Shown here piece after piece: positions 52,601 to 58,600 of a stretch of 64,000 bases of DNA (its first letter is position 1; each line of letters begins with the position of its first letter). The stretch spans positions 315,189 through 379,188 of the forward strand of contig VWZW01007689.1 in NCBI GenBank assembly GCA_013397115.1, given 5' to 3'. The notes under the pieces were generated by a model that did no database searches, was not told the origin of the DNA, and saw only the letters and a program-made list of their open reading frames with translations. The translations under genes and the position numbers were made by a program. Source of the DNA: Edolisoma coerulescens (Eukaryota > Chordata > Aves > Passeriformes > Campephagidae).

Positions 52601-55600
52601 ATCTTGGTGGTTTCAATCATATCTGTGAGACAGAAAATTAACTGAAATAATGCCAAGCACAGTTCACTGGCCATGGGGCTTTCTTTAGCAGACTGCAGGT
52701 CAGGTGTTTTTTTGGTTTGGTTTGGTTTTTGGGGGGGCGGGTTGTTGGGTTGGTTTTGTTTTGGTTTTGTGGGTTTTTTTATTTGGTTTTTTGTTTGGGT
52801 TTTTTGGGGGGTTTTTTGTAATGTTTCCACTTCAAGTTGGAGTGAAATACTGGATTTTCTGTCAGGATACATGATTCATGTCAAAAACATCATTGCCAAA
52901 AGAAAATATTGATAGTGTGAGGGGAAGGAATATTTAGAAGTACTAGACTTGAAAGCCTCTATAAGGCATCTGATCTTTTTTACGTATCACCCTTTTCTTC
53001 TACATAATATTTTGAAAGTTGTCTGTAAACCAGCAGTCACTGCAGTAAATGAGCAGAGCTGAAGTGGCTCTGTGTTGTCCCCTGTGAAGAGCTGAGTCAT
53101 TCCAGTTTGGGAATTCCAGTCTCCCAGTGCTGGGGCCGTAGAGCAGCCCCTGGGACTGTGGTGAAATCCTGGGCAGGTTCTTGCAGTGCAGAGCACCTGG
53201 GACCAGGTCAGCTGGGCACAAACTGCTGCTGCTGCTCAGAGAGGAGCCTGCTCCTGCAGCATCCAGCCCCTTCCACACATTCCTGTTTTCATTGGATGAA
53301 CCAGTGAACTCAGTTCAGGAGGAAAGCAGTTGTTCCAAACTTCACTTTCATTACATTAATCAGTGTGAAAGAAAAGTGCACTTATTGATATTTTTCCTGT
53401 CATTTAAAGATGATATTACAAGGGTTTGTATTTCAATCAAGAAGTGTACAGTTTCCTTTATTATGCTGAAGTTTTTGTCCTGGGTTTTCATTTGGTCTGA
53501 TTACAGGACACAAAGATTTAATGTCAAGCAAGGTGTCAAGTAGCTCTCACTGTCCTTAACCTCTTTTAAACAGTGACATATATCCCTCTTATTACCCAAA
53601 ATGATGTGGTTGCTCAAGGAAGATTGTTTTTGGAGAGAGTCCCAAGCTGCAAGTTGCTAGGAAAACCCATTTGCTGGTGGGGTGTGGCAGATGCGTGTGC
53701 AATACCACAGCAGTGTGTGATGATGGATGTACACGTACAAATGCGTGTGTATCCGTGTCTCTGCAAACACAGAGACACGAGAGAAAGCAGCTGCCTTGAC
53801 CTGACTTTTTTTTCATAAAAACCTTCTTTTAAATGGTCATGGGATATGGGGTGTGGCATGGCCAGTTCGTGTGAGTGCACTGGACGTGTTGTAAGCTCAA
53901 GAATAAGATACAAGCAGTATTTTTTTTATGTTTTCATATATGCAGTTAGTCTAAGCAGTGTTGTAAAGATCTGTTTTTCCCTCCTCCTTTCAGCCTATTT
54001 TAGAATCAGGAGCCATAGAACTTCTATGTAGTTTAACCCAGAGTGAAAACCTTGCCTTGCGAGTGAACGGCATTTGGGCTTTAATGGTGAGTAGGACACC
54101 CCAGTGACTGTGCTCCTTAAAAAGTTTGTGAACATATCTCATAGAACTTGTCCCTTGTTATTAAAAATGATATAATTGAAATCTGGCTTGTCTTTCCACC
54201 GAACTGCAGCAGAAAAACAGCATCAGCCTGGAACACCTCATCTATTAGTCCATAAAGTAAAATAAATTCTTCAGTTCTGCTACCAATTTTGTTGCCAAGA
54301 TCATTCAGGGAAGCAGTTAAGTAGTGTCAGTAGCATGCCAGGGGGCAAGTAAAATCAGGTAATAACCAGGTCAGCTGTAAGACAATGTGGGAATTGAATT
54401 CACTGTGTAGCAGTTGCTCATAAATTACAGCCTTTTTGCAAGATTAATTTAGGAAGGATATACTCTTGTAGGGAATAGTCTACTAAAAGAGTGAAAGCCC
54501 AGGTTTTCAGGTGAAAAAAATCAATTAAAAAGTGTGTCTGTTTCAGAATATGGCATTTCAAGCGGAACAGAAGATCAAGTCAGACATCCTGCGGGGTCTG
54601 AGCACGGAGCAGTTGTTTCAGTTGCTTTCTGATTCCGACGTAAATGTTCTGATGAAAACTTTGGGACTGCTCAGGAATCTTCTCTCCACTCGCCCAGTAA
54701 GTAGAGCTGCAGCCAGACCCTCTGAAAGCTGATCAAACGTGCAGCCAATGCAGTGCTTCTGTGCAAGACAAGTCATTTTTCTGTTTTGACACCACTTGGA
54801 TTTATTCAAATATTTGTAAGCAAATGTGCAAATCAGCGTGAGAAAACATTTGAAAGAATTCTCTGCATCCATGGAAACATGGTAATTATTATCAGAGCTA
54901 GGCATTTTCATTTAATGTTCAATTCCATTGCATTTGGCTTTCAGCAGCATTATTTTCATAGCAGTTTCTCTGTGAAACTTGTCCAGAACAACACTGAGGG
55001 TTGCACCTTTGAGTCAGTAGTGTATGGAATGGTCCAGATCTTAAAGATACCTGTGTTTCTTCTTCCTTGGCACTTGAAATACTTCTGTTCTTATCCAGTA
55101 CTACATAGATAGTACTGGCTTGGTGAATTTGGCTGTGGGACTGTGCACTTAAAAAATGCAAACATTCATTTTACACCCTGAAATAAAATGGTTGGAAAAT
55201 GTAGGCCTGTGAGTTGTTTTTGACAGGGAGAGAGAGATATTCGTGAAGGAAAAGAAAAGGGTAATTCCCTGTGAAGAACAGAGGGAAAACATGCAGCAAA
55301 CATTTGGCAAGCCAGCATTTTTTAAGGGGAAAAAACCCAGGCCTTTCCTGTGCCTTTATTACTTACTGTGTTTCTACCTTAAAAAGATCACAGTAAAAAA
55401 TCTTCTGATATTTGTAGTCATTGAGTCTCAATAACCTTCACAGAAAATTAGCTCTGTCTTAATGTGAAAAGATATTTAATAGCCAGTCATTCATTGAATT
55501 CACCCTGACAATTCTCACTGTCACTTAAGGTGTTCTCCATCTGGAGCTATGTGCCAGCTTCACTGCTTCCTCTGGTAGGTTTTAGAGCCAGAACCAGGCA

Positions 55601-58600
55601 TTTTCAACCTCTACCCAAAACTCACTCCAGAATAACTCATCCAGCAGCTTTCCCATTAAATCCCATTATTAGCAATTTTAAGGAGTCCTACAAGAATCCC
55701 TGAGGTCTTAAAGAACTGTAGTGTGCCGTGTGCTGGTCACCTCTGGTGCCTGTTTGCTGCCACTCCTGAGGTCTGGGATCAGTTAATCCAGTAGATCTTG
55801 TTTAATCTTTTCTCTTTTAATCTAGTGTAGGTGTTTATAGTCTGTCATCAAGTGACCTTTGAGCTGTGATCCTGTGAACTTAGGGCAGTTTTCCCAGACA
55901 ATAAGCAATGCATCTGGCTTAGTTCTTTGCCCCCTCTCAGGCTTTGGAAATGTGGCTGTTGGACCTGGGCACAGTGTCCCTGCAAGAGTAGCAAATACCA
56001 GAGGAGGAATATCAGTTTTTCTCGCCCCTCTCTGATGTCACCCCCTGGTTATCAGAAGAGAAGTGGTTGTTTCTAACTGCAGCATCACACTCTGGGCCTG
56101 GGTCAGCAGGGTTCAGTCCTCAGCCAGGCCTCCATGCAACTGGGACAGCAGTGTCTTCTCTGCAGGTGACAGGGAAAGCACCACCAAGGCCCATACGATG
56201 CTCTCTCAGACAAGAGCAGGTTCCACATGAAGAGGACTGTTTTGAAGTATTTCTGCTGTGATAAATTCTTGGTTTGGGAGAGCTCACTGGGAGCAATGCT
56301 CTGTGTGCAGTGTTGCTGCTCCTCACTTGGAGTGATTCAAGCAGGAATGTCCCTTCTTTGTCTGGGGAGTTACACTAACTGTGTTTCATCCTTGCTTTGG
56401 CAGCACATAGACTACATAATGAGCACTCATGGGAAGCAAATCATGCAAGCAGTGACCCTCATTCTGGAAGGGGAGCACAATATAGAAGTCAAAGAGCAGG
56501 TACCGTTTCTGTTTTGTGTTGTCTTGGCAGAATAAAATATAAGAGAGCAAAGAGTGCTTACTGTTCACAACACGTCATTTTTGTTTGGGATTATGATGTG
56601 CTGTGAATATTTTACTGAGATCTGTCAGATGAATACCTTGAGTACCTACAAGAATGCTTTTCTTGCTAATGGATTGTTACAAAATTGTTTGAACTGAATT
56701 CAGATTGGTTTTGCAAATGTAGGTTTGGCAAAGAGGAGGGATGTGAGAGCAGAAGAATTAAATTTGGGCCATTGCATGGCAGGAAGGGGTCACTAGGAGG
56801 AGAAGGAGAAGCACTAGCAGGGCAAAGAGCAGCCTGGTGGAGCCCAGGAAGAAGTGGGGAGGGACCTGCCCTGACAAATTAAAACTTAAGAAAAGCAATC
56901 TGCAAGAGGAAAGGCAGAGGGAAAGAGGAGATGGCCAGCAGGGAATGGCATCCTGGAGCCAGTGTATGGGGACACCCCAAAAAGCTGCTTTGGGGTGCTG
57001 AAGCAGCAGTGAGAGGATGGGTGAGCAGGACTTGGCTGGATAACTCTTGTGCCAGGCGAGACAGGCGGTGGGAGAGCCGTGTTCCTTCCTCATACGGGGT
57101 GTGGTGGGGGAGGATGGGGGCAGCAAGAAGCTGTGGGAGATGCCAGAGGATTGCCTTGGCTTAGGCTGGATATGGGTAGCAAACAGCATGGGAAATGTGT
57201 AGGAGTAGAGCTGGTCTAAATCCCTGCTCAGGGAAGAGCAGGCTGAAGGCCAACAATCTTCTTTGGCGATTTAAGTGCAAATCTAGCAAAAAAGAATCCC
57301 CAAAGACTCTTGCTAGGAAGTTTAGTGACACCATGGATCTGAAACAGCTGAGAATTAACCACATGTGTCTTTCTAAACAGGTCTTCCTGATAAAGCTGTG
57401 GTGACAGGAACGGCCTCTATTGCCATAGGTTATTTACCTTGCCAAGCCTCTCCGAATCACTTGCAGGAGAACCAGCATACCTGGGAAATACTCTGGGAAA
57501 GGGCTGGGCTGAATATGGCCTTTGGGGCCTTTATCCACTGAGCATTTCCTTGGTCCCTGTGGTGCAGCTGGCTCTTATTTCAAAATGCAGTACTGCCTGT
57601 CTGCACACCAGACCCCCTGCTTGCAGCAGGACAGCGCTTGTCTCTGTCACTGCCGGCCTCATCAGGCTGTAATTAGCAGCTTGGAAGTAATTAGTCTCTG
57701 CAGCTGCTGACACAGTGCAGTGCAGCTTAGACACAAACACCAGACAGGTGCTGATCGTGCTCCAGTGTCCTCCCAGCATGTCCAGAAAAGATGGTCAAGT
57801 TCTTCCAGAGCTCTTTGGGAAGGAGCTTGTGGAGCATCTGCTGGTGCCCCTGAGAGCCAGGGAAGGGGCTGTGCCAGTCAAAGCTCTGTGCAGGTAGTGC
57901 CAGGGTGGGCCAGGGTGCTTCAAGGGCATCCTGTGGGATGGCTCCTCTAATTTGCAAGAAATAACCAGCTGCACAAGTAGCTGGAGTTACCTGTGCAGGT
58001 GACAACTGATTAGACGTGTCGAAAACAAATTACTCCTCTGCCAGATCAGCAGAAAGGCTTCTGTGCTTTTCCTGGCCTGAAGAACGAGGTGGAAATGGCT
58101 GGGGTTTGTTGCTTTTCCTTTCCTCCCAGCCACTGCTACAGAACAGACTGCTTTATATTCCAGGGCATTTATTCTTTCCTATATGTTGCAGATTTCCATA
58201 AGAGACTTAAAATGTTCTTCCTTGCAATGAATTAATGAGTGCTGCTCTTCATTTTAAAATGGCCATGAGTGGTTTTGGCCAGGGCTGCTCCCCACAGCTG
58301 GTAACTCCTTGGCATTGGCCCTAGATGTGAGCAAGCTGGAAACTCCAGATTAAAGATATTAAAACTAATTAAAGGAATTGTTTGTCCCGAGTTCAGAGCT
58401 GTCAGGGAAGCTGTATAAATCATGGGATGTGATCTGGGGCCAAATAACTTCCCAGTTTTTCTCTCTTTCAGACATTGTGTATCCTTGCCAATATAGCAGA
58501 TGGCACGACAGCAAAAGAACTGATTATGACCAATGATGACATCCTGCAGAAAATCAAATACTACATGGTAAGGGGGATTTCTGTTAAAGGATTTGTGTTG

